Source: Deinococcus sp. HSC-46F16 (GTDB taxonomy: Bacteria; Deinococcota; Deinococci; Deinococcales; Deinococcaceae). From it: a stretch of DNA of 64,000 bases. The position numbers were made by a program, and so were the translations under genes. Location of the stretch: assembly GCF_024171495.1 (NCBI RefSeq), contig NZ_JALJZW010000005.1, forward strand, positions 1-64,000. Direction: 5' to 3'. Below the pieces are notes generated by a model that saw only the letters and a list, made by a program, of their open reading frames with translations, was not told where the DNA came from and made no database searches. Below are positions 13,339 to 26,612 of this stretch, one piece after another (the first letter of the stretch is position 1; each line of letters opens with the position of its first letter).

Positions 13339-14249
13339 AGGTCGGGGTCGTCGGCTCGGGGCTGGTGGGGGCAACCGCCGCCTACGCCCTGACCCTGCGC
13401 GGCTCGTGCAGCGACCTCATGCTGGTGGACCGCGACGAGGCCCGCGCCCAGGCCGAGGCGCAGGACATCGCCCACGCCGCGCCCATCAGCCACGGCACCC
13501 GCGTGAGCAGCGGGGGGTACGCGGCCCTGGAGGATTGCCGGGTCGTGGTCGTCGCGGCCGGTGCCAACCAGCAGCCCGGCGAAACCCGCCTCGACCTGTT
13601 GGAGAAGAACGCGGCCATCTTCCGCGACGTGATTCCGCAAGTCTCCCAACACGCCCCCGACGCCGTGCTGCTGATCGCCACCAACCCGGTGGACATCCTG
13701 ACCGACCTCGCCGGGCGGCTCGCGCCGAACCAGCCAGTGCTGGGGTCGGGCACGGTGCTGGACTCGGCCCGCTTTCGCCACCTGATCGCGGAGCGGGCGG
13801 GGGTGGACGCCACCCATGTCCACGGCTACGTGCTGGGCGAACACGGCGACAGCGAGGTGCTGGCCTGGAGCACGGCGGCGGTAGCGGGCCTGCCCGTGGC
13901 GGACTTCATGCGCTCGCGCGGGCTGGAGTGGACGCCGGAGGTGCAGTCGGACATTGACCGGGGGACCCGCGACGCCGCCGCCGCGATCATCGGCGGAAAG
14001 CGGGCGACCTACTACGGCATCGGGGCCGCGCTCGCCCGCATCGCGGAGGCCATCTTGGACGACCGCCGCGCCGTCCTGACCGTCAGCGCCCCCACGCCCG
14101 AATACGGCGTGAGCCTCAGCCTGCCGCGCATCGTGGGGGCGCGGGGGGTGGAGGCCACCCTGACCCCCGTTCTGACCCCGGAGGAGCGCGAGGGACTGGA
14201 GGCCAGTGCCCGCGTCCTGCGCGAGAGCGGGGAGAAGGTGCTGGGGTAG
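13335..14249 (+). CDS. ldh: L-lactate dehydrogenase
   Basis: LDH reduces pyruvate to L-lactate with NADH. The protein of about 304 residues begins with the NAD-binding loop VGSGLVGAT. It has [14 protein letters not shown], where the Gln marks lactate rather than malate specificity, then ATNPVDILT and the catalytic His in GEHGDSE (about residue 170). GTG 13335 overlaps the usp stop. Starting farther upstream would give a spurious extension. The next gene, a hydrolase, begins immediately after its stop, so usp-ldh-hydrolase looks like one operon. Confidence 0.93.
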   Translation: MKVGVVGSGLVGATAAYALTLRGSCSDLMLVDRDEARAQAEAQDIAHAAPISHGTRVSSGGYAALEDCRVVVVAAGANQQPGETRLDLLEKNAAIFRDVIPQVSQHAPDAVLLIATNPVDILTDLAGRLAPNQPVLGSGTVLDSARFRHLIAERAGVDATHVHGYVLGEHGDSEVLAWSTAAVAGLPVADFMRSRGLEWTPEVQSDIDRGTRDAAAAIIGGKRATYYGIGAALARIAEAILDDRRAVLTVSAPTPEYGVSLSLPRIVGARGVEATLTPVLTPEEREGLEASARVLRESGEKVLG

Positions 14250-14987
14250 GTGGCCTCTGGGCTGCGGGAGCAGGGAGAGGGTGAACCCGCCCTCGTCCTC
14301 CTCTCCGGCCTGGGTGACCCCGCCGCGTGGTGGTGGACGGCTCCGACGCCCCAGGAAGCGCGGCCACACTGGCGAGGACTGGAGGGCGAACCCCGGGCGG
14401 GCATCGCCCCCACCCTCGCGCAGTGGACGCGGGTCGTGGCCTACGACCGGGCGGGCGTGGGGGCCAGCCCCCTACCGGCCCAGCCCCACACCTGGGCGGA
14501 TGTGTATGCGGAGCTGGACGCCGTGCTGGACAGCTTCCAGCCCTCACAACCACCCATCCTGGTGGGCCACTCGCTCGGCGGGATGATCGCTTCCACCTAC
14601 GCCCGGCGGCGACCGGGGCGTGTGGGCGGCCTCGTGCTGCTGGACCCGACTCCACCGCCCCTCGCCGCTCCGCCGCCCATGCCTCTGCCGGAGCCGCTCG
14701 CGCTGACCCCGTTCGGGCCGGAGGAGGTGGCACCAGGGGCCCTGGGGGACCTCCCCCTGCTGCTGATCGCGCCGGATCGCCCCGCCACGCCCGCCGAGGC
14801 GCCGGGCCGCACCCAGGAGCAGCTGGACGCCCGCTTTCACACCCGCCGCGCCCGGCATCTGGAGTGGCTGACCCTGTCGGGCCGCAGCCGGGCGGTAGGG
14901 GTGGACCACTCCGGTCACTACGTGCATCTGGAGCGGCCGCAGGTCGTGGTGGAGGCGATTCGCGCGTTCTGGGAGAATTCGGCATAA
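14250..14987 (+). CDS. alpha/beta hydrolase
   Basis: This 245-residue cytoplasmic hydrolase has the nucleophile elbow GHSLGG (about residue 109), a likely acid Asp in LLLIAPDRP and the catalytic His in [13 protein letters not shown] near the C-terminus. [13 protein letters not shown] near the N-terminus forms the oxyanion loop region. The GTG start follows the ldh stop without a gap. The substrate is unknown; esterase, lipase or C-C hydrolase roles all fit the fold. Confidence 0.82.
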   Translation: MASGLREQGEGEPALVLLSGLGDPAAWWWTAPTPQEARPHWRGLEGEPRAGIAPTLAQWTRVVAYDRAGVGASPLPAQPHTWADVYAELDAVLDSFQPSQPPILVGHSLGGMIASTYARRRPGRVGGLVLLDPTPPPLAAPPPMPLPEPLALTPFGPEEVAPGALGDLPLLLIAPDRPATPAEAPGRTQEQLDARFHTRRARHLEWLTLSGRSRAVGVDHSGHYVHLERPQVVVEAIRAFWENSA

Positions 14988-14990
14988 CAA

Positions 14991-15009
14991 AGCCCCCAGT
15001 GAGGGGGCT
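14991..15009. terminator. bidirectional terminator between convergent genes
   Basis: A perfect 7-bp stem AGCCCCC/GGGGGCT with loop AGTGA sits between convergent genes. The T tail is weak on the plus strand and slightly better on the minus strand (TTTGTT). Confidence 0.6.
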
Positions 15010-15014
15010 GAGCT

Positions 15015-16031
15015 TTATGGCGTTCGGGGCGCTGGGTTCGTCGGTTCGCCGTCCTGAAACTCTCCGGTGATCGTGCCGCCCTCGGGGGCGCGGGCCACCA
15101 CCTCGTTGCGTTCGAGGTCGTACAACAGCTCCCCGGCCCGCAGCACGTCCCCGCGCAGGGTGCTCTCGGCGGGCTGCTCGGCGGTGCCGATCAGGCGGGC
15201 GAGGTTGGCCTCGTCGTCATACTCCACGCGGGCGGCGCGGCTCACGCGGCCACCGGGACTGTTCAGCACCACCGCGCCGATCAGCACGGTCTTCTCGGTG
15301 TCCACCTCCACCTCGATGCGCTCGCTCTGGCCGGTCAGGGGGCCGTCGTCGCCGGGGCGGGTGAAGGTGATGGGGCCGTCGATGCGGGCGATGCCGTCTG
15401 TCTCGTCGTAGACGAGCTTCTGGCCCTTGAGCTCGGTGCGGCCCTGGGTGACGAGCACGGTGTCAGGCGCGGGCTTGGGGGCGGCTTCCACCGCGCAGCG
15501 GCTGAGGCGGTCGGTCTTGCCCTGGGGCGCCTCGTCCAGAAAGCGGGCGGTTCCGGCGCTGGCTTCCACCCGGCCGTCGCTGCCCTCGCCCTCGGCAGCG
15601 GGGCGCTGGGTCACCAGGGCCAGCGGCACCCGGATGACATTCTGGTCGATGGTGATCTGCACGCCGCCCGGCCCCGACTCGGAGAAGACGGCCACGTTGG
15701 GCGACCCCTCTGGCTCGTCGTCCTGCGGGCTACAGATCGTGAAGATGCCCGTCTCGTCGCTGGTGCCCGTCCGCACGATGCGGATGCGCCGCTCCTGCCC
15801 GTCGTCGCCCCGGCGCACGAGTTCCAGGCTGGAGGTCTCGGCTCCCGGCTCGGCGGGCGCGGTCTCTTCCGGCTCGGCGGTCTCGGACGGCGGCGCTTCC
15901 GGTGCCGGGGATTCGGCGGGCTGGCTTTCCGTGGGCGGCGTGGCGGGAGGCGTCTCCTGTGCGTGTGTGACAGCAGGCAGGGCCGCCCCCAGCAGCAGGG
16001 TCAGCGTCAGCAGCAGGGGGCGGCGGGGCAC
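15015..16031 (-). CDS. exported LptA/OstA-like protein
   Basis: A predicted periplasmic protein of 338 residues. It has a signal peptide ([15 protein letters not shown], cleavage after AVTHA), then a Pro/Glu/Ala-rich linker (about residues 25-65), then beta-strand repeats in the OstA/LptA style (for example [20 protein letters not shown] and [18 protein letters not shown]). LptA proteins form a beta-jellyroll bridge carrying lipopolysaccharide. Deinococcus lacks classical LPS, so the cargo here would be another envelope lipid or glycan. It is the third gene of a leftward trio with two related genes. Confidence 0.72.
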   Translation of the reverse strand: MPRRPLLLTLTLLLGAALPAVTHAQETPPATPPTESQPAESPAPEAPPSETAEPEETAPAEPGAETSSLELVRRGDDGQERRIRIVRTGTSDETGIFTICSPQDDEPEGSPNVAVFSESGPGGVQITIDQNVIRVPLALVTQRPAAEGEGSDGRVEASAGTARFLDEAPQGKTDRLSRCAVEAAPKPAPDTVLVTQGRTELKGQKLVYDETDGIARIDGPITFTRPGDDGPLTGQSERIEVEVDTEKTVLIGAVVLNSPGGRVSRAARVEYDDEANLARLIGTAEQPAESTLRGDVLRAGELLYDLERNEVVARAPEGGTITGEFQDGEPTNPAPRTP

Positions 16032-16044
16032 GGCAGAGGCTCCC

Positions 16045-16929
<885 letters not shown>

Positions 16930-16955
16930 GTCGGTTCTCCTACTTGGGGAAAGGG

Positions 16956-17543
16956 TCACAGCGCCACGCGCTGGCCGTTCTCGCAGGTCTCGGCCGCGTC
17001 GAGGTCCCCTTCAAAGGTGGAATCCTCGCCCGCTTCCTCGATCTGGAAGTCAAAGGTCATTCGCAGGTTCGTCAACCGGGCCACCAGGGACGGCGAGTCC
17101 ACCTGGGCGACAGGGGCGCTGAACCCCGACCCCTGCTCGACCCGCACGGGCCGTTCCCGCGTGCCGCGCAGGTCGATCTCAGCACACTGCTGCACCAGGG
17201 TGACCTGGGCCTGACGGGTGAGCAGGTTGTCCTGCGTGTCGATGGTGAGGTCCGGGGCGTCCAGCGTGGCGTCGAGAACAGCAGCACCACCGCCCTGGGG
17301 CGTGAGCCAGCGCCCGCCGTCCGCGAGGCCGGTCAGCCGCGTCTCCCCGCGCAGGGGATCACTGACCACCCGCTCGGCCGAAAAGCGCCACACCGCTCCC
17401 GGATCGCGGGCCGGGTAGAGGCTGAGCTGAACCCCGCTCAGCCGGGCGCCCGTCTCTGGCCCCGCTCCCGCGGACGGCATCCGCGAGAACACCAGCGCGA
17501 ACACCGCCAGCGCCGCGAGCGCGTATACCCCGGTTCTCAGCAC
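16956..17543 (-). CDS. LptC-like membrane-anchored protein
   Basis: This 195-residue protein has one N-terminal membrane helix ([19 protein letters not shown]) and then a beta-rich domain. That is the layout of LptC, the inner-membrane anchor that hands lipid to LptA. Motifs such as [19 protein letters not shown] resemble the LptC/OstA strand pattern. Homology is weak, so the name rests partly on its place as first gene of the Lpt-like trio. It contains two cysteines in the mature domain that could form a disulfide. Confidence 0.6.
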   Translation of the reverse strand: MLRTGVYALAALAVFALVFSRMPSAGAGPETGARLSGVQLSLYPARDPGAVWRFSAERVVSDPLRGETRLTGLADGGRWLTPQGGGAAVLDATLDAPDLTIDTQDNLLTRQAQVTLVQQCAEIDLRGTRERPVRVEQGSGFSAPVAQVDSPSLVARLTNLRMTFDFQIEEAGEDSTFEGDLDAAETCENGQRVAL

Positions 17544-17655
17544 GGGCGCACTTTAGCGCCCCCCCCTCATGAGAGTGGTGGCATTCCCCTGACGGGGGTG
17601 AGGGACAGAAGGGGGACCGTGGGCGTCCGCCGCATCCCACAGCCCCCGTCCTGCT

Positions 17656-18447
17656 TTATCCAGGCAAGACAGACGGCAGCGCCGGGCGGTGCAGCGGTAG
17701 CGTGGGCGCGAGCCACACCCGCCCGGTGCCCCGGTAGGCCTGCACGAAGCCCTCGCCCGTGCGACCGCTGCCGATCAGGCCCCGGCTGCTGCGCTCCACG
17801 CTGAAGGCGAGGCCGCCCGTGTACGCCAGCACGAGGTTGCCGTCCACCTTCAGCGTCTCGTTCCGCAGGTCGACGATCTGAAACTCGGCGGGCGGCACCG
17901 GGCTTTGCAGGGCAAAGAGGCCCCGGCCTGACAGCTTGGGCTGCACCCGGCCCTCGCCGCTGCCGACCGCCGCCGCCAGCCCCGCGTTGACGTGCCGCCC
18001 CACGGTGATGTCGCCCGCGCAGGCGACGAAGGCGCCGTCGTCCACGATCAGGTCCTCGCCGGTCAGTTCGTCCAGCAGGAAATGCAGGGAGGTAGGCTCG
18101 GTGTAGATCACGCCCGCCCCCCGGTAGGCCGTTTTGTAGAGGCCCTCGCCGCTCGCCGCCGCCGTAACCGCCCCGCGCAGGAACCCGCCCAGGCCACCGC
18201 CCCCGCTGCGGGTCGCCTCCATCTCGATCTCGCCGCGCAGGTATTGGAGGGCGCCGGGCTCCAGGGTGACCGCCCCCGACCCGTCAGTATGGATCGCCAG
18301 TTGCCGCGACCGGGCGGGGCGGTTGACCGCTTCCAGATAGCCTTCCAGCGGCGGATAGGCGGGCCGCGCCTCGTACTCCACGACCTGAAGCTTCAGGCCA
18401 GCGGCGGTGCGTTCCTCGGTGACTTCGGGAAAGAGGCGGTATTCCAT
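17656..18447 (-). CDS. AIM24 family protein
   Basis: The protein of about 263 residues is a beta-helical member of the AIM24/TIGR00266 family. It has the [22 protein letters not shown] segment in its first half and [31 protein letters not shown] and [19 protein letters not shown] in the second. Members are widespread and mostly of unknown function; the yeast mitochondrial homolog affects membrane organisation. ATG 18447 is selected because upstream codons are not conserved. It is divergent from tatD. Confidence 0.8.
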   Translation of the reverse strand: MEYRLFPEVTEERTAAGLKLQVVEYEARPAYPPLEGYLEAVNRPARSRQLAIHTDGSGAVTLEPGALQYLRGEIEMEATRSGGGGLGGFLRGAVTAAASGEGLYKTAYRGAGVIYTEPTSLHFLLDELTGEDLIVDDGAFVACAGDITVGRHVNAGLAAAVGSGEGRVQPKLSGRGLFALQSPVPPAEFQIVDLRNETLKVDGNLVLAYTGGLAFSVERSSRGLIGSGRTGEGFVQAYRGTGRVWLAPTLPLHRPALPSVLPG

Positions 18448-18511
18448 AGGGCAGGGTACGGCGTAGCGGGTGGGGAGGTTCCGGCTGGCCCCACCGCGTA
18501 CCCTCTTCCCC

Positions 18512-19276
<765 letters not shown>

Positions 19277-19334
19277 ACTCGCCCCGTTCCCCTCCCACTT
19301 CCCACAACCCACTCCCCACCCCCCGGAGCCTCCC

Positions 19335-20491
<1,157 letters not shown>

Positions 20492-20495
<4 letters not shown>

Positions 20496-21034
20496 CCCCC
20501 AGGGTGGAGGCGGTCAGCCTCAGCCCGGAGCACCGCTTCAGCAAAACGCCCCGGCCGGAGGTGCGCCTGCTCGCGGGCCTGGGCGTGGAGGGCGACGCCC
20601 ACGCGGGCCGCACGGTCAAACACCGCTCGCGGGTGGCGCAGAACCCGGAGCAGCCCAATCTGCGGCAGATTCATCTGATCCATGTCGAGCTGCTGGAGGA
20701 ACTGGCCGGGCAGGGCTTCACGGTGCGCCCCGGCGATCTTGGGGAGAACGTGCTTACGCGCGGCTTGGACCTGCTGGCCCTCCCCACCGGCACCCGCCTG
20801 CATCTGGGCGAGGCGGCGGTGGTGGAGGTGACGGGCCTGCGGAACCCCTGCGGTCAGATCAACGCCTTCCAGCCGGGCCTGCTCGCGGCGGTGATGGGGC
20901 GCGACGAGCACGGCGGGCTGGTCCGCAAGGCGGGGGTGATGGGGGTCGTGTTGACGGGGGGCGTGGTGCGGCCGGGCGACCCGGTGCGGGCGGGGTGGCC
21001 GCCGGAACCTCACCGGGCGCTGGAGCGGGTTTGA
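20492..21034 (+). CDS. MOSC domain protein
   Basis: A protein of about 180 residues made of one MOSC domain, the sulfur-carrier fold also found in molybdenum-cofactor sulfurases and the YiiM/YuaD group. The conserved cysteine lies in LRNPCGQINAFQPG (about residue 120). GLGVEGDAHAG and RPGDLGENVLTRGLDL are the expected family motifs. GTG 20492 overlaps the upstream stop (GTGA). The longer open frame upstream is read-through of the dehydrogenase gene in another frame. It may deliver sulfur to a metal centre, or detoxify N-hydroxylated compounds as YiiM does. Confidence 0.82.
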
Positions 21035-21428
21035 CGCCAGGGTTCTGGTGGCCCAGAAGCGAGCCGCACGGACGCCCTGGCGGATTTCCGCGTTCTAGGA
21101 CCCGTTAGACCCAGACCACATGAGGCTGTATGCAACTCCAGCTAAGGAACGAGCTCATCAATGGTTTTGCCTGCCCCTCTAGGTTGTGGGTGGATAGCCA
21201 CAATTCGGCGCTATCCGAGGGGCCGTGAAACCTCGTTCCCTATACGGGCACCTGGAACGGGTGGAGCCAGTGGTGCGACCGACTCGGGACATACCGGACT
21301 GGTGTGTCATTAGCCTTCGCTGTGTTATGGCAGCAGCCCCCACACATCCTGGTGGGCGCGGCACCGCTCGGCCATAACCCGTTTACGGAAGGAGGCGTGG
21401 AACCGGCTCGGGGAATTCCCCTTCCGGT
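21035..21428. ncRNA. candidate structured RNA, unknown class
   Basis: No credible gene is found, and GC is visibly lower than in the flanks. The region is packed with perfect inverted repeats: 21035-21042/21075-21082 (8 bp) enclosing 21043-21048/21053-21058; 21146-21153/21232-21239 (8 bp) enclosing 21173-21179/21217-21223 (7 bp) and 21192-21198/21210-21216 (7 bp); 21288-21295/21301-21308 (8 bp, one G-T); 21324-21331/21371-21378 (8 bp) enclosing 21339-21343/21352-21356; and 21402-21406/21424-21428 enclosing 21410-21413/21418-21421. The nested and multibranched order is what a folded RNA or an extended palindromic repeat element looks like. I could not match RNase P, tmRNA, 6S or SRP signatures. 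Strand is undetermined. Confidence 0.5.
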
Positions 21429-21748
21429 AGGATGACTTTCATTGCTTTGAGACGGATTCCGGCCCAGCAGGGACAGACCCTGGACACCCCGAGCGGATGT
21501 GCAAAGCTGCGGAACAGAGCGCTTGACCGAAGCGGACATTGTTGAACCAGGGATTTCCCGATTCGGTCAGGGATTGCACACGAGCCGTATGGGCGCCCCG
21601 AGATCTCCGGTCCGCCTCACCACGCGCCAGGCGGGGTGAATGCTTCGCGGCCTCCGGACGCTGCCTTTTTCCCAGATCAGGTTTCCCAAGGACCACTCCG
21701 CCCCGGCGTGGTCCGGAGAAATCCTCATTCCCGATCAAGGAGACTGTC
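21429..21748 (+). promoter_or_regulatory. upstream region of lipoprotein gene with stems
   Basis: This gap has no supported gene. It holds CCGCCT/AGGCGG (21612-21617 with 21629-21634), a weak terminator-like stem GCGGC/GCTGC followed by TTTTT (21647-21670) and a 7-bp stem GGACCAC/GTGGTCC (21690-21696 with 21708-21714). A TTGACC (21523-21528) has no clear -10. An AAGGAGA ribosome binding site precedes the ATG at 21749. Confidence 0.45.
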
Positions 21749-23560
21749 ATGGCCCTTCCCCTTTCCCGATATGGATGCGCCGCTGCACTGCTGACCCTGA
21801 CCCTGCTGGCCAGTTGCAGTACCCAGACTCCTAGCCCTGGCCCCAATCCCCAGCCCCCCGCAGGCTCAGCGGACACCGTCAGGCCGACGCTGACCCTGAC
21901 CTCGCCGCAGGAGAGCAGCACGGCCAGTGGCAGCCTGCTTCTTCAGGGGACCGTCCGCGACAACGTGGGGCTCAGCCGCCTCACGTACCGCTTCGGCAAC
22001 GGCAATGAGCAGGCGCTGACGCTGCTCGCGGACGGCGCCATCAGCCAGAGCCTCTGCCTGTGCGGCCTTTCGGCGGGGACCTACGTCCTGACCGTCACCG
22101 CCTATGACGCGGCGGGGAACAGCACCTCGGTGACCCGCACCGTGACAGTCACGACCGGCAACGGCACGGGGACACCTGCAGACACGCAGGCGCCCACCTT
22201 CACGCTGACCTCCCCCACCGCCGGGGCGAGTGTGCAGAATCCCGTGCGGCTGACCGGAACCGCGACCGACAATCAGGCCGTGACCCGCATCACCTACCAG
22301 CTCGGTAGCGCACCCGAGGTTGCGCTGGACGTGACTCCCGGCCCCACGGTCAACCTGGACACCCTGCTGCCTTCCCTCCCGGCGGGAGCGCAGACGGTCA
22401 GCCTGCGGGCCTACGACGCCGCTGGCAATGCTTCGAGCCCGGTGCAGGTCACGTTCACCGTCAGCCCGCCCAGCACCCAGCCCGGCGATACCCAGGCGCC
22501 CAGCGTGACCCTGACCTCGCCCGCCAACGGCGCCAACGTCACGGCGCCGGTGAGAGTGCAGGGCCGGGTCACCGACAACCAGGGCGTGACCCGCGTCGTC
22601 TACGCGGTCGACAACGGTCCCGAGACGGTGGTGCCCATCACGGCGGGTCCGGCGGTGGACCTCGACTTCACCCTGCCGTCCCTGCCAGCTGGCGCGCACA
22701 CGCTGACGGTCAAGGCTTATGACGCGGCCGGAAACGTGTCGCCTGCGGCCAGCCGGACCTTCACCGTGACGGGAGGCGGGACCGGCACGCCCGGCGACAC
22801 GGTGGCCCCCAGCGTGACCCTGACCTCGCCCGCCGACGGGGCGACCACCAGCAACCCGGTGCGCCTCACCGGCACGGCCAGCGACAACCTGGGGGTCACC
22901 CGCGTGACCTACGCCGTGGACAACGGCCCGGAGACGAACCTCCCGGTCGCGCCGGGACAGACGGTCTCCTTCGATGCGCCGCTGCCCACCTTGTCGGCCG
23001 GGACGCACACCGTGGTGCTGCGGGCCTACGACGCGGCGGGCAACGTCTCCAACGCGGCCAGCGCGACCATCACGGTGACGGCGGGCCAAACCACGGGACG
23101 CCAGCCGCTGACGGGCAGCGCCTACACCGTGAACTCGGGCCGGAGCGAACTGTGCCTGCTGTGCTCGGTGGACAACGCCGCCAACGTGATCAACGCCGAC
23201 CTGGCTGACGAAGCCTCCATGAAGGTGACCGTGGGGGCGCTGGGCGATACCTACCTGCGGGTCATCGGCACGGCGCCCCAGACGGCAGGGCAGCGGGCCG
23301 GATTTGTCGTTCGCCGGGCGGGCAGCCTGCTGGACGTGAGCGTTCTCTCCGGGCTGACCGTGGTCACCCTGCTGGGGGGGCAGGTGCAGGAAACCCGGAC
23401 GGGGGCTGGGCTGCTCGACCTCGCGCTGCTCGCTCCTGGCAGTGACCTCCAGACAGTCAGTTTCCAGACCAGCAAAGCCTTCGACAGCGTCGAGCTGCGC
23501 TTCGGTGCCGTCGTGGGCGCCCTCTCGGAGCTGCGCGTGCGGTACGCCTTCGTGCAATAA
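21749..23560 (+). CDS. surface lipoprotein with four Ig-like repeats
   Basis: A secreted lipoprotein of about 603 residues. The signal peptide ends in the lipobox LLASC (Cys about residue 21), followed by a Pro-rich linker. Four Ig-like/cadherin-like modules of about 95 residues follow, each with a TLTSP segment, a TDNQ- or SDNLGVTRV-like stretch and a DAAGN loop (YDAAGN). A unique C-terminal domain of about 170 residues, with a CLLC pair near its start, ends in beta-rich sequence. The frame continues upstream, but ATG 21749 is clearly the start from its ribosome binding site and signal peptide. Modules two to four are similar at DNA level, so recombination could change their number. Confidence 0.85.
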   Translation: MALPLSRYGCAAALLTLTLLASCSTQTPSPGPNPQPPAGSADTVRPTLTLTSPQESSTASGSLLLQGTVRDNVGLSRLTYRFGNGNEQALTLLADGAISQSLCLCGLSAGTYVLTVTAYDAAGNSTSVTRTVTVTTGNGTGTPADTQAPTFTLTSPTAGASVQNPVRLTGTATDNQAVTRITYQLGSAPEVALDVTPGPTVNLDTLLPSLPAGAQTVSLRAYDAAGNASSPVQVTFTVSPPSTQPGDTQAPSVTLTSPANGANVTAPVRVQGRVTDNQGVTRVVYAVDNGPETVVPITAGPAVDLDFTLPSLPAGAHTLTVKAYDAAGNVSPAASRTFTVTGGGTGTPGDTVAPSVTLTSPADGATTSNPVRLTGTASDNLGVTRVTYAVDNGPETNLPVAPGQTVSFDAPLPTLSAGTHTVVLRAYDAAGNVSNAASATITVTAGQTTGRQPLTGSAYTVNSGRSELCLLCSVDNAANVINADLADEASMKVTVGALGDTYLRVIGTAPQTAGQRAGFVVRRAGSLLDVSVLSGLTVVTLLGGQVQETRTGAGLLDLALLAPGSDLQTVSFQTSKAFDSVELRFGAVVGALSELRVRYAFVQ

Positions 23561-23595
23561 CCGGGGGCAGTAACCGGGGCTCCCCGAACCCCCGG
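23561..23595 (+). terminator. hairpin after the lipoprotein gene
   Basis: CCGGGGG/CCCCCGG (23561-23567 with 23589-23595) encloses GGGG/CCCC and starts at the base after the stop codon. It lacks a T run, so termination is plausible but not certain. Confidence 0.4.
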
Positions 23596-23672
23596 CGTCC
23601 CCTGAGCCCCCATCCCGGCTGCCTGCACCGCTGCCGGGGCGGGGGCACCGTGGGGTTCCGGCCGCCCGGCCC

Positions 23673-24587
23673 TCACCACCACCCGCGCCGTTTGAAATAG
23701 GCGGCCAGCAGCCCGCCGATCAGCAGGAAACTGCTCCACGCCAGCGCGTAGCCCCAGGGCTGGGTCAGCTCCGGCATATGCTCGAAGTTCATGCCCCACA
23801 CCCCCGCCAGAAAGGTCAGCGGCAGAAAGACCACGCTGACGGCGGTCAGGGTCCGCATCACCTCGTTCATGCGCTGGCTCTGAAGGTTCAGGTGCAGGTC
23901 GAGCAGGCTGGTGAGGTGGTCGCGCAGCGTATCGAGCCGCCCCGCCGCCCGCGCAAAGGAGTCCTGCGCGTCGCGGTAGCGCACCAGATCGGCGGGCGTG
24001 CCGTCCGCGTGCCGGGCCAGCAGAATGGCGGCCTCCCGCGCGTCGGACGCGAGGCGGCGGGCGTGCGCGAGCAGGTGCTTGAGGTCGAACACGTCCGCGA
24101 TCGGGTTCTCCCGGACATGGGTAAAGACCCGTTCCTCCAGCTCGTCCACCCGCGTCTCCAGCGTGTCGGCCAGGGTGAAAAAGGTGTCGGCCGTGTGGTC
24201 GAGCAGTTCGTAGGCGACCTCCGGCGGCGTGTTCACCGTCTCGCGGCCCAGCAGTGCCCAGACCTGTTCCAGGGCGCAGGTGGGACCGTGGCCCATCGTG
24301 AGGACCGCTTCCGGAAAGAGGAAGACGCTGACCCGCTCGGTGAACTCGTCGGCCTCCTCCGGGCGGGCGTAGGAGCGCACGGTGATGAAGGCGTGCTCGG
24401 GATATGCCTCGGCGCGGCTCCAGTGCCCGCGCTCCAGCACGTCCTCCACGGCGAGGGGATTGAGCCGGAAGGCTGAGCGCAGCCGGGCGAGTTCGTCCGG
24501 GGTGACCCCCTGCGCGTCCACCCAGACCCCGCGCGTCTGGCCCTGCCAGTCGAGATCCTGCCCCTCCAATGTCCTGGCCCGAATCAT
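23673..24587 (-). CDS. corA: magnesium/cobalt transporter CorA
   Basis: CorA forms a pentameric channel for Mg2+ uptake. The 304-residue protein has a large cytoplasmic N-terminal domain with long helices. Two C-terminal membrane helices (about residues 245-265 and 276-296) flank the signature GMN in [15 protein letters not shown]. The tail ends with basic residues. It lies divergent from crcB with only 43 bp between starts. Some CorA relatives prefer Co2+, Ni2+ or Zn2+; the residues seen do not settle that. Confidence 0.92.
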   Translation of the reverse strand: MIRARTLEGQDLDWQGQTRGVWVDAQGVTPDELARLRSAFRLNPLAVEDVLERGHWSRAEAYPEHAFITVRSYARPEEADEFTERVSVFLFPEAVLTMGHGPTCALEQVWALLGRETVNTPPEVAYELLDHTADTFFTLADTLETRVDELEERVFTHVRENPIADVFDLKHLLAHARRLASDAREAAILLARHADGTPADLVRYRDAQDSFARAAGRLDTLRDHLTSLLDLHLNLQSQRMNEVMRTLTAVSVVFLPLTFLAGVWGMNFEHMPELTQPWGYALAWSSFLLIGGLLAAYFKRRGWW

Positions 24588-24630
24588 CGGGGACAGACTA
24601 CGCGCCCGGCGGGGGCGTACCCTGGGGGCT

Positions 24631-25001
24631 GTGAGTGCGTGGCTGTGGGTGATGGCGGGCGGTGCCCTGGGCGCGGCGGCCCGTTACGGGGCAGGGCTGG
24701 GGCTGGCGCCGCTGGCCGCGCGGAGCGGCTGGCCGCTGCCCACCCTGCTCGTCAACGTGGTGGGGTCGCTGCTGCTGGGCCTGACCCTGGGGCTGGTGGG
24801 GCGCGGCGTGTGGCCGGAAGCGACGCGGCTGGCCTTCGGGACCGGGGTGCTGGGGGCCTTTACGACCTTTTCGGCGTTCAGCGCGGAACTGGACGGGCTG
24901 CTGAACCGGGGGGCGGGGGGCGCGGCGGCGCTGTACGCGGTCCTCAGCGTGGGGCTGGGCGTGGGGGCGGCCGTCACCGGGCGCCTGCTGGCGGAGCGGC
25001 T

Positions 25002-25005
<4 letters not shown>
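24631..25005 (+). CDS. crcB: fluoride channel Fluc/CrcB
   Basis: CrcB exports toxic fluoride as a dual-topology dimer. The protein of about 124 residues has four membrane helices, with [11 protein letters not shown] near the N-terminus, the NVVGSLLLG helix and the pore motif [18 protein letters not shown] 24631 begins the first membrane helix; upstream codons overlap corA on the opposite strand. A fluoride riboswitch would be expected in front of many crcB genes, but the 43-bp gap to corA leaves no space for one. Its stop overlaps the xseA start by 4 bp. Confidence 0.9.
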
Positions 25006-26258
<1,253 letters not shown>

Positions 26259-26263
26259 CCGCT

Positions 26264-26291
26264 GCTCTGCTCTTGCCAGAGCCCTCTTTTT
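26264..26291 (+). terminator. terminator-like hairpin after xseA
   Basis: GCTCTG/CAGAGC (26264-26269 with 26277-26282, loop CTCTTGC) is followed by CCTC and a T run, five bases after the xseA stop. Confidence 0.55.
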
Positions 26292-26612
26292 CCTGTGTCA
26301 GCCGCTCTCACCGTCCCCGCCCGGCGAGTCCACGTTCCAGGCAGCCGAGCCGTTCGGCGCGTCAGCGCCGAGGCCTTTCACTCGGGCGGAAGGATGGCGT
26401 GGAGGGGGAAACGGGGGCGGGGTAAGCGGCGCCGCCATATGGGGGGATGACCTTTGCCGAGCGCAGCGCTGCTCCCCTCCACCCAGTACCAGACGCGCTG
26501 AATGAGTCAGCGGCAACGCGCGGGCCGCACCGCGCGGCGGAGACGTTGCCCCCTCTGGGGGGAGGGGCTGGGGGTGGGGGCAAACCGAATCAAGATGCTC
26601 TGCCTCGCCTCC
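26292..26612. other. gene-free gap with palindromes and a G-quadruplex motif
   Basis: No gene is supported here between two convergent genes. The gap holds palindromes GCGGCGCCGC (26427-26436) and GCAGCGCTGC (26463-26472), a hairpin CGCTGA/TCAGCG (26496-26501 with 26507-26512), and a four-run guanine motif at 26557-26580 (runs of 6, 4, 5 and 5). The guanine motif is overlapped by a competing stem TTGCCCCC/GGGGGCAA (26546-26553 with 26576-26583). Confidence 0.55.

Noticed and set aside
21035..21428. RNase P RNA or tmRNA
   Set aside because: Neither GAGGAAAGTCC nor the tmRNA ends or tag-coding features are found on either strand.
21240..21539. 100-codon minus-strand frame, possible TnpB C-terminus
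   Set aside because: Only a loose Cys-rich resemblance (CGGCCH); no RuvC motif or ribosome binding site, and the frame runs across the stem-rich region.
24588..24630. Fluoride riboswitch before crcB
   Set aside because: Only 43 bp separate the corA and crcB starts and no matching sequence is present.
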